Shown here: positions 18,949 through 28,148 of the stretch, piece after piece
Numbering within the stretch: position 1 is the first letter of the stretch
How the letters are laid out: every line of letters starts with the position of its first letter
DNA from: Arthrobacter hankyongi
Lineage (GTDB): Bacteria > Actinomycetota > Actinomycetes > Actinomycetales > Micrococcaceae
Direction of reading: 5' to 3'
DNA length: 64,000 nt
Assembly: GCF_022012395.1 (NCBI RefSeq)
Contig: NZ_JAKLTQ010000002.1
Coordinates: 1-64,000, forward strand
The notes under the pieces: generated by a model
Told to the model about the DNA's origin: nothing
The model's database searches: none
The model's input: the letters and a program-made list of their open reading frames with translations, nothing else
Position numbers and translations under genes: made by a program

Positions 18949-20337
18949 TCAGGCCCGGGCGGCGTCGACGATCCGCGCGGCGGTCGCCTCGCCCATGCGG
19001 ATGGCGCCGTCCACATGCTGGTAGCCCTCGGCGGCGAGGTCCGAGCAGGACCAGTAGATCGGTCCCACCGGCGTGAGCTGGTCCTTGCCGTAGCGGTGCA
19101 GGCCGCCGAGGTCGTAGCTGGCCGCATAGGCGCCGCGGGTCCATTCCTCCGAACCCCAGTCGGACTCGTAGTAGACCTCCGGCGAAAGCGCTTTCCCGCC
19201 CAGGTAGTCCGCGATCGAGGCCAGGATGGCGGCCTTGCGCTCCTGGGCGCTGAGCTCGAACACGGCGTCGGCCTTCTCATCGGAGACGAAGCCCACCAGG
19301 GTGCCGCGGCTGTCGCCGTGGTTCGTGTTGTCATAGACCTCCTGCACCAGCGCACCGGCGCCGAAGCAGGTGCCGGACAGGCCTTCCTCGCGCCAGAACG
19401 GGGTCTCGTACACGGCGTGGACCTTGATCACCAGGCCGAGGGACTGGTGCTGGTGCATCTGGTGCTGGCGGCGCGGCAGCGGCGGCTCGTAGGAGACCCG
19501 CGAGTACAGGTTCGGCGGCACGGCCATGACCGCATAGCGGGCTTTGACCGTGACCGTGTCCGAGATGGCGGTGACGGCGGTTCCGCCGGTGTGGCCCTGG
19601 CCGTCAGCCCCGGACCAGCGCAGTGTGCGCACCGGGGCGTTGAGGAAGACGGCGCCGTCGCCCAGTTCCTCCGCGAGCCGTTGCGACACCTGCTGCATCC
19701 CGCCGACCACGCGCTTGTCCAGGATGAAACCGTCATCCACCAGGTTGGTGAAGGAGCCGGCCGAGGCGGCCATCAGCACCGCCTGCAGGGCGGAAAAGGC
19801 GTGGGCCGGCTTGGTCAGCATGCCGCCGGCGATGAACAGGCCGATGTTGTTGCAGGCCTCTTCGTCCGTGGACTGCCGGCGCAGCCAATGGTGGAAGGAA
19901 ATCGTGTCCAGCTCGCGGGCCAGTGGGTGGGCCCACGGCTCCCTGGCGCCGATTTCCGCGGCGAGCTTGTCCAGGGTCTCGATCAGCTTGTTCATTTCCC
20001 GCTCGGTGTCCTCGCTGACCGGGAACATTTCGCCGGTGTAGCGGGTGCGCTTGCCGGCCGGGTCGATGTACACCGACTCGCCCTCCCGGTAGCGGGAGAA
20101 GGTCTGCAGCCCGAGCCGGTCCAGCGTGTGCAGCAGGGCGGTCTGGTCCGGGGAGACCCACTGGCCGCCGATCTCCAGCATCGCGCCGTCGACGACGTCG
20201 GTCCAGGTGCGTCCGCCCACGCGGTCCCGCGCCTCCAGCACGGCCACGCTCAGCCCGGCCCGCTGCAGTTCGGTGGCAGCGGTCAGGCCGGAGGGGCCGG
20301 CTCCGATGATGACGACGTCGCGTTCGAGGTTTTCCAC
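18949..20337 (-). CDS. flavin monoamine oxidase, putrescine oxidase-like
   Basis: A 462-residue FAD amine oxidase. Rossmann motif IIGAGPSGLTAA (10-21 from the GTG start), FAD signature LEARDRVGGRTWTD, and C-terminal YWSCSDLAAEGYQHVDGAIRMGEATAARI. It closely resembles actinobacterial putrescine oxidases, which convert putrescine to 4-aminobutanal and hydrogen peroxide. I chose GTG 20337 because AAGGAAGGAA lies upstream and it sets the Rossmann fold near the N-terminus. It heads the oxidase-Usp-permease operon. Specificity among diamines is not proven by sequence. Confidence 0.88.
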   Translation of the reverse strand: MENLERDVVIIGAGPSGLTAATELQRAGLSVAVLEARDRVGGRTWTDVVDGAMLEIGGQWVSPDQTALLHTLDRLGLQTFSRYREGESVYIDPAGKRTRYTGEMFPVSEDTEREMNKLIETLDKLAAEIGAREPWAHPLARELDTISFHHWLRRQSTDEEACNNIGLFIAGGMLTKPAHAFSALQAVLMAASAGSFTNLVDDGFILDKRVVGGMQQVSQRLAEELGDGAVFLNAPVRTLRWSGADGQGHTGGTAVTAISDTVTVKARYAVMAVPPNLYSRVSYEPPLPRRQHQMHQHQSLGLVIKVHAVYETPFWREEGLSGTCFGAGALVQEVYDNTNHGDSRGTLVGFVSDEKADAVFELSAQERKAAILASIADYLGGKALSPEVYYESDWGSEEWTRGAYAASYDLGGLHRYGKDQLTPVGPIYWSCSDLAAEGYQHVDGAIRMGEATAARIVDAARA

Positions 20338-20372
20338 TGTATGTTCCTTCCTTGGTGACCGGCTGACGGCCA

Positions 20373-20397
20373 AATAAATGAAGGTAATTCATTTATT
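20373..20397. promoter_or_regulatory. AATAAATGAA inverted repeat upstream of putrescine oxidase
   Basis: Perfect 10-base arms AATAAATGAA (20373-20382) and TTCATTTATT (20388-20397) with a 5-base spacer, 36 bases upstream of the GTG start and strikingly AT-rich for this genome. It is a good operator candidate for a TetR- or MarR-type repressor. No such regulator is adjacent, so control would be in trans. Confidence 0.6.
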
Positions 20398-20492
20398 GCA
20401 GACAAGTGTAACCCCCGCCACACGGTCATGGGAAGGCCCTGTCTGGGGATCGAAAACGGTGCGCGGGGCCTCGGCAGCGGCGCCGGGCGGCG

Positions 20493-20569
20493 TGCCGGTG
20501 CCGCCGCGCCCGCCATTGAAAATCTGCGGCCGCATCGTCCCACGTCAGCGCCTTGCTTGAAGGCTAAAG
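20493..20569. repeat. intergenic repeat copy B (pairs with 10971-11047)
   Basis: Gapless match to copy A over 77 bases. The core hairpin is GCCTT-gcttg-AAGGC (20550-20564). Compared with copy A the fourth pair is swapped from G-C to C-G, a compensatory change that keeps the stem. It lies upstream of the putrescine oxidase gene. Confidence 0.7.
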
Positions 20570-20660
20570 CAGGGGGCGGAGGTTCAAAGCCGGGCGGGAA
20601 GGAACCGGCAGGCGCGCAGGCAGAGGCCCGGCGGCCGGGCCGCCGGGCCGGTGGTGCCGC

Positions 20661-21755
20661 CTACTTCGCGGCGACGAAGTAGGCGTTGAAGGGATCCGCC
20701 TCGACGTTCTTGACCTCGATGTTGCGGAAGCCGGCGTCGGCGAGCATGCTCAGCGCGCGCTGGGTGCCCCACACGGTGCCCAGCCCGTCGCCGTCGAGCC
20801 CGAGGGAAACGCTCATGCAGTGGTAGGTCGAGATCGCGTACAGGTAGCTGCCCCACGGGAGACCGATATTGTCCTCCACGTTGCTGGAGGCCTTGATGTC
20901 CACCAGCAGGAAGACCCCGCCCGGCCGCAGCGTCCGGTGGATATTGCGCAGCACGGTGGCCGGATGGGCCTGGTCGTGGATGGCATCGAAGGCCGTGACG
21001 GCGTCGAAACGGGCCTCCCCGTCCAGGGTTGCGACGTCGAGCACCTCGAAGGCGGCATTGGCCAGCTCCATCCGTTCGGCTTCATCCCGGGCAACACCGA
21101 TGGCCTGTTCGGAGAAGTCGTAGCCCGTGAACCGGCTGGCGGGGTAGGCCTGGGCCATCAGGTTCACCGCGTGGCCGCTGCCGCAGCCGATGTCCGCGAC
21201 GTCGATCCCGGCGCGCAGCCGGTCGGCCAGGCCCGGTGCCAGCGGCAGGATCACGTCCAGCAGCGCGGCGTCGTGCACCGCGGCGCTGGTCTGGGCCATG
21301 TTCCGGTGGAAGCGGGGGTACTCCGCGTAGGACAGTCCGCCGCCATGCCGGAACCGCTCGATGATCTGCTGTTCCACTTCGCCCATCATGGAGACGTGCT
21401 GCATCAGGAGGGCCATATTGTTCGGGCCGGCGGCACTGGTCAGCACGGCCGCATGCTCCCGCGGCAGCCAGTAGGTCCCGGCCTCCGGGTCATAGCGGAC
21501 CACGCGGGCCGCCGTCATGCCGCCCAGCCATTCGCGCACGTAGCGTTCGTTCAGGTCTGCCGCGTCGGCGATCTGCTCGCTGCTGGCGGCGGGCAGCTCC
21601 GCCAGCGTCTCGAACAGGCCGGTCTGGTGGCCGACGCTGGTCAACATGGCGATCGCGGCATCGTTGAGGATGCCCAGGAAACGTCCGGTGAGGGCCTGGG
21701 CGGCCTCGGCGTCGAACTGCTCGTGCGTCAGGGCGGTTTCTTGGTCGATGGTCAT
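20661..21755 (-). CDS. class I SAM-dependent methyltransferase with N-terminal winged helix
   Basis: A 364-residue protein. The N-terminal ~120 residues form a winged-helix/dimerisation domain typical of O-methyltransferases (TGRFLGILNDAAIAMLTSVGHQTGLFETL). The Rossmann methyltransferase domain follows, with SAM motif DVADIGCGSGHAVNLM and FDAVTAFDAIHDQAHP (motif II), then GGVFLLVDIKAS. I chose ATG 21755, preceded by GGAGGAAG; the open frame extends further upstream without a better site. The substrate is unknown. It is the first gene upstream of repeat B. Confidence 0.85.
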   Translation of the reverse strand: MTIDQETALTHEQFDAEAAQALTGRFLGILNDAAIAMLTSVGHQTGLFETLAELPAASSEQIADAADLNERYVREWLGGMTAARVVRYDPEAGTYWLPREHAAVLTSAAGPNNMALLMQHVSMMGEVEQQIIERFRHGGGLSYAEYPRFHRNMAQTSAAVHDAALLDVILPLAPGLADRLRAGIDVADIGCGSGHAVNLMAQAYPASRFTGYDFSEQAIGVARDEAERMELANAAFEVLDVATLDGEARFDAVTAFDAIHDQAHPATVLRNIHRTLRPGGVFLLVDIKASSNVEDNIGLPWGSYLYAISTYHCMSVSLGLDGDGLGTVWGTQRALSMLADAGFRNIEVKNVEADPFNAYFVAAK

Positions 21756-21804
21756 TGTTCTTCCTCCGGTTGCTGCGGGCCGGTGTGGCCCGATCGAGGT
21801 GACG

Positions 21805-22155
21805 CTAGGAACTGGGGGCTGCTGCCGGCGCCGGCACGGCGGGCGTCCGGTCCTCGGTCGCTTGGGACGGACTATGCATACGCCGGCCGGGCCGGACCGT
21901 GTGGCGCAGGTACATCGCCAGCATGAACGCGGTACTGAAGATGTAGAAGGCATGCAGCGCCCAGATGGGTCCCGCCGGCAGGCTGTAGACATACACGGCG
22001 TAGAACAGATTGCCGGTGTTGCTCAGCAATAGGTTGCCGAGGCTGTAGGACGTCAGATCCCGGGTCCGCACCGCCTTGATGAGCATGGGCATGACGCTGC
22101 CGGCGAAAATGACGGTGGAGACACCGCCGGCCAGGACTGCCAGATCAATGTCCAT
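21805..22155 (-). CDS. small PQ-loop-like membrane protein
   Basis: A 116-residue protein with three hydrophobic segments. It resembles a SemiSWEET/PQ-loop half-transporter (STVIFAGSVMPMLIKAVRTRDLTSYSLGNLLLSNTGNLFYAVYVYSLPAGP). The C-terminal 30 residues are Pro/Ala-rich. I chose ATG 22155 (GGAG 8 bases upstream) over ATG 22161. It could act as a dimeric sugar or small-molecule transporter; the substrate is unknown. It lies 49 bases upstream of the methyltransferase start and is probably co-transcribed with it. Confidence 0.7.
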   Translation of the reverse strand: MDIDLAVLAGGVSTVIFAGSVMPMLIKAVRTRDLTSYSLGNLLLSNTGNLFYAVYVYSLPAGPIWALHAFYIFSTAFMLAMYLRHTVRPGRRMHSPSQATEDRTPAVPAPAAAPSS

Positions 22156-22305
22156 GACCATTACTCCTTCACATCCGCGTGGCTGATTCACCTTCCACGC
22201 TACGGAGCAGGCCGGGGGCGGCGCGTCGGGCAGGATACCCAAATTGCGCACGGGGGCATGGGTCAATCTATGCAGGGAGGACCGGTGGTGGGCAGCCGCT
22301 GAACG

Positions 22306-23928
22306 TTACAGGTGCGCCCGCAGCCCGTGCTCGTGCGCCCAGGCCGCGGCCGCCGTGCGCGAGGAGACGCCGAGCTTGGCAAAGATGTTGGCCAGATGCC
22401 GGCCGACGGTCTTCTGGCTGATGAACAGGGCCTCGGCCGTCTCCTTGTTGCTGGCTCCGGAGGCGATGCAGGCCAGCACGTCCGCCTCGCGCTCGGTCAG
22501 CCCGCCGGGCAGCCGGGCGCCGTCAAGCCGCTGTACATCCGGCACGGCGCCGAGCTCGCGGTAGATGGCCAGCGCCGTCGCCGAGTCCGCCGCGGCGGCG
22601 TCGGGCTGGCCCAGTCCGCGGTGCGCCTGGGCGAGCAGCTCGTAGACCTTCGCCGTTTCGTAGCGGGCATGCAGGTTGCGGTACTCGCGTGCGGCGGCCT
22701 GCAGCACGGACAGGGCCTCGGCATGCCGGGACTGTGCCAGCAGCACCGCGGCCCGCGCCTGGCCGGCCCAGGCCCGGAAGCCCGAGGTGCCGAATTCGGC
22801 TGCGGTGTCCTCCAGTTGGCCGCACAGCCGCTGCGCCTCGTCCGCCAGCCCCAGGGCCAAGGCGATTTCGACGGCGGACTCCAGCAGCCGCGCGCCAGAC
22901 AGCCGGTCCCGTCCGGCCAGCGCGGCGCACAGGCCGGCCCAGGCCGCCTCCTGCTTCCCGCCGGCCTGCTGGAGCAGCGACTCGCCGGGCTGCGGTTCCG
23001 TACCCAAGCCGCGTGCCCGCGCGTAGGCTTCGCGTGCGCCGTCATAGTCCCCGCGCAGCCGGCGGAGTTCGCCCAGCTGGTAGAACGCTTCGCCCGCGAC
23101 CCAGTTGTTCAGGCCCACCAACTCGGCCCCGCTCTGCGCGATGGCCTGTTCGGCGGCTGCCCAGCCTCCTTCGATGCTCAGCAGCTGCAACCGGTGGACG
23201 CGGCAGATGCCCGAATACACCACCTCGCCGGTGAACTGCCCGCACCACTGCTCGGTGGCCTGGGTCCAGGCCCGCATCCGCGGCAGGTCGGCCAGCTCGT
23301 GGCAGGCATGGATCACCATGCAGTAGATTCCGCCTGCCCATTCCGCCGGCAGTTGGCCGGCGAGCACCGGCAGCATGGCTTCGTCCAGTTGGGCAAAACC
23401 CGACGCCGTACTGCCGCTGCGGATGTCGGCCATGCCGGCGAGGACCAAACCGAACGAGGTGAGCGCGGGCGCCCGCAGGCGCCGGCCGAGCTCCTGCAAC
23501 CTGTCCGCGTCCTCCGGGGCCGGCGCCAGATCCAGATAGTCCAGCTCCAGCACGGCGTCGAGAAAGATGAGATACCCGTGTTCCGGGCCTTCCGGCAGAT
23601 CATGCAGGATCCGCCGGGCGCGGTTGATCCAACCGGAGGCGATCACCTGGTCGCGCCGGATCAGCCAGAGCAGTCCGAGGTTCAGGGCCGTCATCGCCGC
23701 ACCGGAGGCATCACCGTCATCCTCCAGGCGGTGGTAGACCTGTTCGGAAATCTCCAATGATTCCTTGGCCTGCCCGAGCCACCAGGCCGCGCTGCCCAGG
23801 ATGTTCAGGTCCCCGGTAGCTAGCTCGGACAGTGTCTGGGCTCGGGTCAGCTGCCGGTGCGCGGCGTGCCAGTCCCCGCGGGCGTACGCCGTCCGCGCCG
23901 TGGCCAGCAGTTCGTCGAACTCGTCCAT
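22306..23928 (-). CDS. LuxR family regulator with TPR-like repeats
   Basis: A 540-residue protein. The N-terminal ~460 residues are helical tetratricopeptide-like repeats (AYARGDWHAAHRQLTRAQTL ... ALAIYREL). The C-terminus is a LuxR helix-turn-helix (LTEREADVLACIASGASNKETAEALFISQKTVGRHLANIFAKLGVSSRTAAAAWA). There is no ATPase domain, so it is the TPR-LuxR type rather than full LAL. ATG 23928 and GTG 23940 are both possible starts. Targets unknown; the downstream membrane protein and methyltransferase genes are on the same strand. Confidence 0.85.
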   Translation of the reverse strand: MDEFDELLATARTAYARGDWHAAHRQLTRAQTLSELATGDLNILGSAAWWLGQAKESLEISEQVYHRLEDDGDASGAAMTALNLGLLWLIRRDQVIASGWINRARRILHDLPEGPEHGYLIFLDAVLELDYLDLAPAPEDADRLQELGRRLRAPALTSFGLVLAGMADIRSGSTASGFAQLDEAMLPVLAGQLPAEWAGGIYCMVIHACHELADLPRMRAWTQATEQWCGQFTGEVVYSGICRVHRLQLLSIEGGWAAAEQAIAQSGAELVGLNNWVAGEAFYQLGELRRLRGDYDGAREAYARARGLGTEPQPGESLLQQAGGKQEAAWAGLCAALAGRDRLSGARLLESAVEIALALGLADEAQRLCGQLEDTAAEFGTSGFRAWAGQARAAVLLAQSRHAEALSVLQAAAREYRNLHARYETAKVYELLAQAHRGLGQPDAAAADSATALAIYRELGAVPDVQRLDGARLPGGLTEREADVLACIASGASNKETAEALFISQKTVGRHLANIFAKLGVSSRTAAAAWAHEHGLRAHL

Positions 23929-24164
23929 CTCCGGTACCACTTCAACGGTAGCCCCGGATACCCCTGGTGGTCGACCGCCCTCCCAGGCCCGCCTCCGGCC
24001 TGCGGGTGGAGGGCCGGGTAGATCGTCTTGGGCCGTGACCGTGGCCGGCGGGCTGCGCGGTTTCCGGCCCCGCCGGGACTATCCTCGATCCAGGAACTGG
24101 TCCCGGCGGGGCCGTTGTCGGGAGGTTGCCTATGCCGACCAAGCAGGCAGGGGAGGAATCCTAG

Positions 24165-25313
24165 GTGGGATTCCCGGGCTTGGCGCTGATCGCCGTCGTC
24201 GCACTGCTGGGGCCGCTGCTCGCGCTGCCGCGGCGCTGGCACCTGCCGGTGGTCCTGGGCGAACTACTGGCCGGCATCGCCATCGGCCGGTCCGGCCTGC
24301 AGTTGGTGGACAGCTCGGACCCGACGTTCACCTTCCTGGCCGACCTCGGCTTCGCCTTGGTGATGTTCGTGGCCGGCTCCCATGTACCGGTCCGGGACCG
24401 TCTGATCCGCCCGGCGCTGGGCAGCGGTGCGCTGCGCGCGGCCGCGGCGGCACTCTTCGCCGTCGCGGTCGGCTGGGGCATTGCGGCCGGCTTCGGCACC
24501 GGGCACGCGCCGCTCTACATCGTGCTGCTGGCCTCGTCCTCGGCCGCCCTGGTGCTGCCGATCATCGATTCGCTGCGGCTGGGCGGCGTCCAGGTGCTGG
24601 CCCTGACCGCACAGGTGGCGCTCGCGGACATCGCGGCGATCGTGGCCCTGCCGCTGGCGATCGATCCGCCGCATGCACCGCGTGCGGCGCTCGGCACGCT
24701 CGCGGTGGCCGCCTGCGCCGCAGTGCTGTTCGTTATCCTGCGCCGCTTTGAACTCAGCGGCGGCCGCCGGCGCATGCACCACTTGTCCGAGGAGCGGAGG
24801 TTCGCGCTCGAACTGCGGCTCCAGCTGGCCATTCTTTTTGCGCTGGCAGGGCTGGCCGTCTTCAGCCACACCTCCATCTTGTTCGCCGGCTTTTCCTTCG
24901 GCCTGGTCGTCTCGGCCGTGGGCGAACCGCGGCGGCTGGCCCACCAGCTATTCGCGGTCAGCGACGGCTTCCTCGGTCCGGTATTCTTCGTCTGGCTCGG
25001 GGCCTCGCTGAACCTGCGTGACCTGGGCCAGCATCCGGACATGGTCCTGCTCGGGCTGGCGCTGGGGGCCGGCGCCCTGCTTGTCCATTGCGCCACCCGG
25101 TTCCTGGGCCAGCCGCTGCCGCTGGGCGCGCTCTCTGCCTCGCAGCTGGGCGTGCCGGTCGCGGCGGTGGCGATCGGCAGCCGGCTGCTGCTCCCCGGCG
25201 AGGCCGCGGCGCTGATCCTCGGCGCACTGGTGACCATCGCGGCGGCGGCCCTGGCCGGAGCCAGGGCCGCGCGTTCCTATTCGCTTCCGTCCACCGACGA
25301 CGCCGCGGCGTAG
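24165..25313 (+). CDS. cation:proton antiporter (CPA2/Kef family)
   Basis: A 382-residue membrane protein with about 11-12 hydrophobic segments matching the Na+/H+ exchanger domain: HLPVVLGELLAGIAIGRSGL, LADLGFALVMFVAGSHVPVRD, QVALADIAAIVALPLAID (the membrane acidic motif) and SDGFLGPVFFVWLGASLNLRDL. No C-terminal TrkA-N domain is present, so it is the short form. Start GTG 24165 with GGGGAGGAA 9-10 bases upstream. It exports cations in exchange for protons; the ion is not predictable. Confidence 0.85.
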   Translation: MGFPGLALIAVVALLGPLLALPRRWHLPVVLGELLAGIAIGRSGLQLVDSSDPTFTFLADLGFALVMFVAGSHVPVRDRLIRPALGSGALRAAAAALFAVAVGWGIAAGFGTGHAPLYIVLLASSSAALVLPIIDSLRLGGVQVLALTAQVALADIAAIVALPLAIDPPHAPRAALGTLAVAACAAVLFVILRRFELSGGRRRMHHLSEERRFALELRLQLAILFALAGLAVFSHTSILFAGFSFGLVVSAVGEPRRLAHQLFAVSDGFLGPVFFVWLGASLNLRDLGQHPDMVLLGLALGAGALLVHCATRFLGQPLPLGALSASQLGVPVAAVAIGSRLLLPGEAAALILGALVTIAAAALAGARAARSYSLPSTDDAAA

Positions 25314-25316
25314 CGA

Positions 25317-25338
25317 TTGGGGTGCTCCCGCACCCCAA
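25317..25338. terminator. bidirectional terminator
   Basis: TTGGGGTGC (25317-25325), 4-base loop, GCACCCCAA (25330-25338), followed by CTCTTT. It separates the convergent antiporter and thiolase genes. Confidence 0.75.
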
Positions 25339-25342
25339 CTCT

Positions 25343-26533
25343 TTAGACGGCTTCGAGCACGCTGACGTAGTTGGCGACGGCGAGTCCGCCCATGTTGTGC
25401 ACGGCGGCCCGCCGGGCACCGGGCAGCTGCATCTCCCCGGCGGTACCGGTCAGCTGCATGGCGGTGACCACGTGCTGGGAGACGCCGGTGGCGCCCACCG
25501 GGTGGCCCTTGGCCTTGAGTCCGCCGGAGAGGTTGACCGGCAGCCTGCCGTCCCGGTAGACGAGGCCTTCCTCGATGGCGCGCCGGCCCTGGCCGCGTTC
25601 GGTGAGTCCCATGACCTCGTACATGATCAGTTCGGCGATGGTGAAGCAGTCGTGCACCTCGGCGAGGTCCAGCTCGTCCAGGCCGATCCCGGCCATGCCC
25701 AGGGCGCGGGCCCAGGCGGCCCGGGACCCGGCGAATTCGAGCGGGTCGCGCTTGGCGGCGGGCAGGAAGTCGTTGGCCTGGCCGAAGCCGGCCAGGCGCA
25801 CCGGGGCGGTGGCCGCCGACGCCGCGGCGGTGCCGGCGGTGAGCACGAGCGCGGCGGCGCCGTCGGAGACCGGCGAGCAGTCGGTGCGGCGCAGCGGGTC
25901 GGCCACGACCGGGTTCTTCTCCGAGACGGTGCGGCAGAACTCCTCGCCGAGGTCGCGGCGCAGCTGGGCGTAGGGGTTGGCCACGCCGTTGCGGTGATTC
26001 TTGGCCGCGATCGAGCCGAGCACGTCCCCGATTTCGCCGTACTGCTTTTCGTAGTGCCGGGCGGTCTCGGCGAAGAGGCCGGCGAAGCCGGTGGTGGAGG
26101 CCTTGCCCGCGGTTTCGTAGGCCGCCCCGAGCAGGGCCGCGCCGACCGCGTCCGCGCCGGCGTGGGTCATTTTCTCGGCCCCGATCACCAGCACGTTCCT
26201 GGCGGTGCCGGCCAGCAGCGCCTTGGCGCCCTGCTGGAAGGCGGCCGAGCCGGAGGCGCAGGCGTTCTCCACCCGGGTGGCCGGCACGTTGGCCAGTTCG
26301 TCGGCGACCTGCAGGGCCAGCGAGGAGGCGAAGGCCAGGGGCACCAGGCCGGAGTTGAACTGGCCCAGGTAGATCTCGTCGATCTGACCCGGCTCGAGGC
26401 CGGCATTGGTGATGGCCTCGGCCGCCACGGTGACAATCAGGGATTCCAGCGTCTGGTCGGCGAGCTTGCCGAACGGGCTGTGGCTCCAGCCGGTGAGCAG
26501 GATGTCGGTGCCGAACTCTTCCTTCAGGCTCAT
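25343..26533 (-). CDS. thiolase / acetyl-CoA acetyltransferase (SCP2-thiolase-like)
   Basis: A 396-residue thiolase-fold enzyme. Nucleophile Cys92 in [11 protein letters not shown], catalytic HDCF motif in [18 protein letters not shown], and [14 protein letters not shown] near the C-terminus. HDCF and the overall pattern mark the SCP2-like branch rather than the classical degradative thiolase with a C-terminal CxGGG motif. It overlaps the CoA-transferase subunit B stop (ATGA). It would cleave a 3-oxoacyl-CoA made by the transferase, for example acetoacetyl-CoA or 3-oxoadipyl-CoA. Confidence 0.85.
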   Translation of the reverse strand: MSLKEEFGTDILLTGWSHSPFGKLADQTLESLIVTVAAEAITNAGLEPGQIDEIYLGQFNSGLVPLAFASSLALQVADELANVPATRVENACASGSAAFQQGAKALLAGTARNVLVIGAEKMTHAGADAVGAALLGAAYETAGKASTTGFAGLFAETARHYEKQYGEIGDVLGSIAAKNHRNGVANPYAQLRRDLGEEFCRTVSEKNPVVADPLRRTDCSPVSDGAAALVLTAGTAAASAATAPVRLAGFGQANDFLPAAKRDPLEFAGSRAAWARALGMAGIGLDELDLAEVHDCFTIAELIMYEVMGLTERGQGRRAIEEGLVYRDGRLPVNLSGGLKAKGHPVGATGVSQHVVTAMQLTGTAGEMQLPGARRAAVHNMGGLAVANYVSVLEAV

Positions 26534-27234
26534 GAGCGGGTTCCTTCCAAGGCGGCCTCGCGGCCGGAGTCGAATGCTGCTTCAAGGTCGGGGGAGAGGG
26601 CGAAGTCCGGTTCGGTCTTCTCCCGCACCTCGTCCAGACTTACGCCCGGCGCCAGCCGGGACAGGACCAGCCGGGGCGTCCCGCCGTCGTCGTCGATGTC
26701 GAACACGGCCAGGTCGGTGATGATCCGGTCCACCACTCCCACGCCGGTCAGCGGCAGGGTGCACTCGGCCACGATCTTCGGGCTGCCGTCCTTGGCCGTG
26801 TGTTCGGTGAGCACCACCACGCGCGGGGTGCCGGCGACCAGGTCCATCGCCCCGCCCATGCCCTTGACCATCTTGCCGGGGATGGTCCAGTTGGCCAGGT
26901 CCCCGGCCCCGGAGACCTGCATGGCACCGAGGATGGCGACCTTGACGTGGCCGCCGCGGATCATGCCGAAGCTGGTGGCCGAATCGAAGATCGAACCGCC
27001 GGGCAGGATGGTCACGGTCTGCTTGCCGGCGTTGATCAAATCCGGATCCTCCTCGCCCTCGTACGGGAACGGGCCCATGCCGAGCAGGCCGTTCTCGGAC
27101 TGCAGGGTGACCCGCACGCCGTCGGGGAGGTTGTTGGCTACCAGCGTGGGGATGCCGATGCCGAGGTTGACGTAGTCGCCGTCGTTCAGTTCGGTGGCGG
27201 CGATGGCCGCCATTTCGTCCCGGGTCCAGGCCAT
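26530..27234 (-). CDS. 3-oxoacid CoA-transferase subunit B
   Basis: A 234-residue beta subunit of a family I CoA-transferase. [15 protein letters not shown], then [29 protein letters not shown] with catalytic Glu47 in the ENG motif, and [40 protein letters not shown]. It moves CoA from succinyl-CoA to a 3-oxoacid such as acetoacetate or 3-oxoadipate. Subunit A lies 27 bases upstream. The aromatic-cleavage genes nearby use a different (mhp) route, so this set need not serve them. Confidence 0.9.
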   Translation of the reverse strand: MAWTRDEMAAIAATELNDGDYVNLGIGIPTLVANNLPDGVRVTLQSENGLLGMGPFPYEGEEDPDLINAGKQTVTILPGGSIFDSATSFGMIRGGHVKVAILGAMQVSGAGDLANWTIPGKMVKGMGGAMDLVAGTPRVVVLTEHTAKDGSPKIVAECTLPLTGVGVVDRIITDLAVFDIDDDGGTPRLVLSRLAPGVSLDEVREKTEPDFALSPDLEAAFDSGREAALEGTRS

Positions 27235-27261
27235 GGTTCTTCTCCTTAAAGTTGGGGTGCC

Positions 27262-27978
27262 TCAGGCGCCGACGGCGGCGGGGCGGGGGCGGACGGTGCG
27301 CTGCTCGATGTCCTTGGTGCGGCCGGAGGCCTGCACCAGGCGCTGGACGTAGACCCCGGGGGTCACGATGTGGTCCGGGTGCAGTTCCCCGGCCGGCACG
27401 ATGACCTCGGCCTCGGCAACCGTGACCTTGCCGGCGGTGGCCACCACCGGGTTGAAGTTCCGGGCGGTGTACCGGTAGACGAGGTTGCCGTCGGTGTCCG
27501 CGGTGTGCGCGTGGACCAGGGCGACGTCGGCAACGATGCCGCGTTCCTGGACGTACAGTTCGCCGTCGAACGTCTCATGCGGCTTGCCCTCGGCGATCTG
27601 CGTGCCGACGCCGGTCCTGGTGTAGAAGGCCGGGATCCCGGCGCCGCCGGCGCGCAGCCGCTCGGCCAGGGTGCCCTGCGGGTTGAACTCGACCTCCAGG
27701 CTGCCGGCCAGGAACTGCTCGGCGAAGAGCCTGTTCTCGCCCACGTAGGAGGCCAGCACCTTTTTCACCTGGCCGGACTCGATCAGCACGCCCAGGCCCT
27801 TGCCGTCCACACCCATGTTGTTGGACACGATGGTCAGGTCCCGCACGCCCGAATCCCGGACCGCGTCGATCAGGTCCGCCGGAATACCGGACAGGCCGAA
27901 GCCGCCGACGGCGATGGTGATCCCATCGCTCAGCACATCCCGAAGTGCCGCCGCCGGATCTGCGGAAAGCTTTGACAT
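27262..27978 (-). CDS. 3-oxoacid CoA-transferase subunit A
   Basis: A 238-residue alpha subunit. Typical features: DGITIAVGGFGLSGIPADLIDAV, SNNMGVDGKGLGVLIESGQVKK, YVGENRLFAEQFLAGSLEVEFNPQGTLAERLRAGGAGIPAFYT and NLVYRYTARNFNPVVATAGKVT. ATG 27978 has GAGGAG upstream; a longer frame adds 18 residues without family match. It is the first gene of a three-gene operon (A, B, thiolase) probably repressed or activated by the divergent IclR regulator at 28180. Confidence 0.92.
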   Translation of the reverse strand: MSKLSADPAAALRDVLSDGITIAVGGFGLSGIPADLIDAVRDSGVRDLTIVSNNMGVDGKGLGVLIESGQVKKVLASYVGENRLFAEQFLAGSLEVEFNPQGTLAERLRAGGAGIPAFYTRTGVGTQIAEGKPHETFDGELYVQERGIVADVALVHAHTADTDGNLVYRYTARNFNPVVATAGKVTVAEAEVIVPAGELHPDHIVTPGVYVQRLVQASGRTKDIEQRTVRPRPAAVGA

Positions 27979-28040
27979 GTTCTGCTCCTCGTTGAGAGTT
28001 GGGGGGTCCGGCAGGCAGTTGCAATCATCCACGCGTTGCT

Positions 28041-28055
28041 GTCCATGTTGTGGAC
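28041..28055. promoter_or_regulatory. GTCCA-N5-TGGAC operator candidate (left)
   Basis: Perfect 15-base inverted repeat GTCCATGTTGTGGAC in the gap between the CoA-transferase operon and its divergent IclR gene. It closely resembles the second site at 28149. The spacing and symmetry suit an IclR dimer. Confidence 0.65.
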
Positions 28056-28148
28056 CCTGAATCTCCCCGCAGCCTATCCGCGGTCCCGAAGTAGCGTCAA
28101 TGGGTCATAGAATCTCCTATTCACAGCGTGGACAGTCTTCGATAAGCT

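Larger units (their letters stand above)
20338..20660. other. intergenic region holding an operator candidate and repeat B
   Basis: A 323-base gap between the methyltransferase stop and the putrescine oxidase start. It contains the inverted repeat at 20373-20397, a GC-rich stretch without a supported gene, and intergenic repeat copy B (20493-20569). Confidence 0.6.

Noticed and set aside
24948-26585. A 545-codon minus-strand frame over the antiporter 3' end and the thiolase
   Set aside because: Arg/Gly/Pro-rich, no motifs, in another frame from the real thiolase; a GC-content shadow.
25088-27175. A 695-codon open frame on the plus strand
   Set aside because: It runs antisense through the thiolase and CoA-transferase B genes, which have full catalytic motifs on the other strand. 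Long antisense frames are common in high-GC DNA and this one shows no family pattern.
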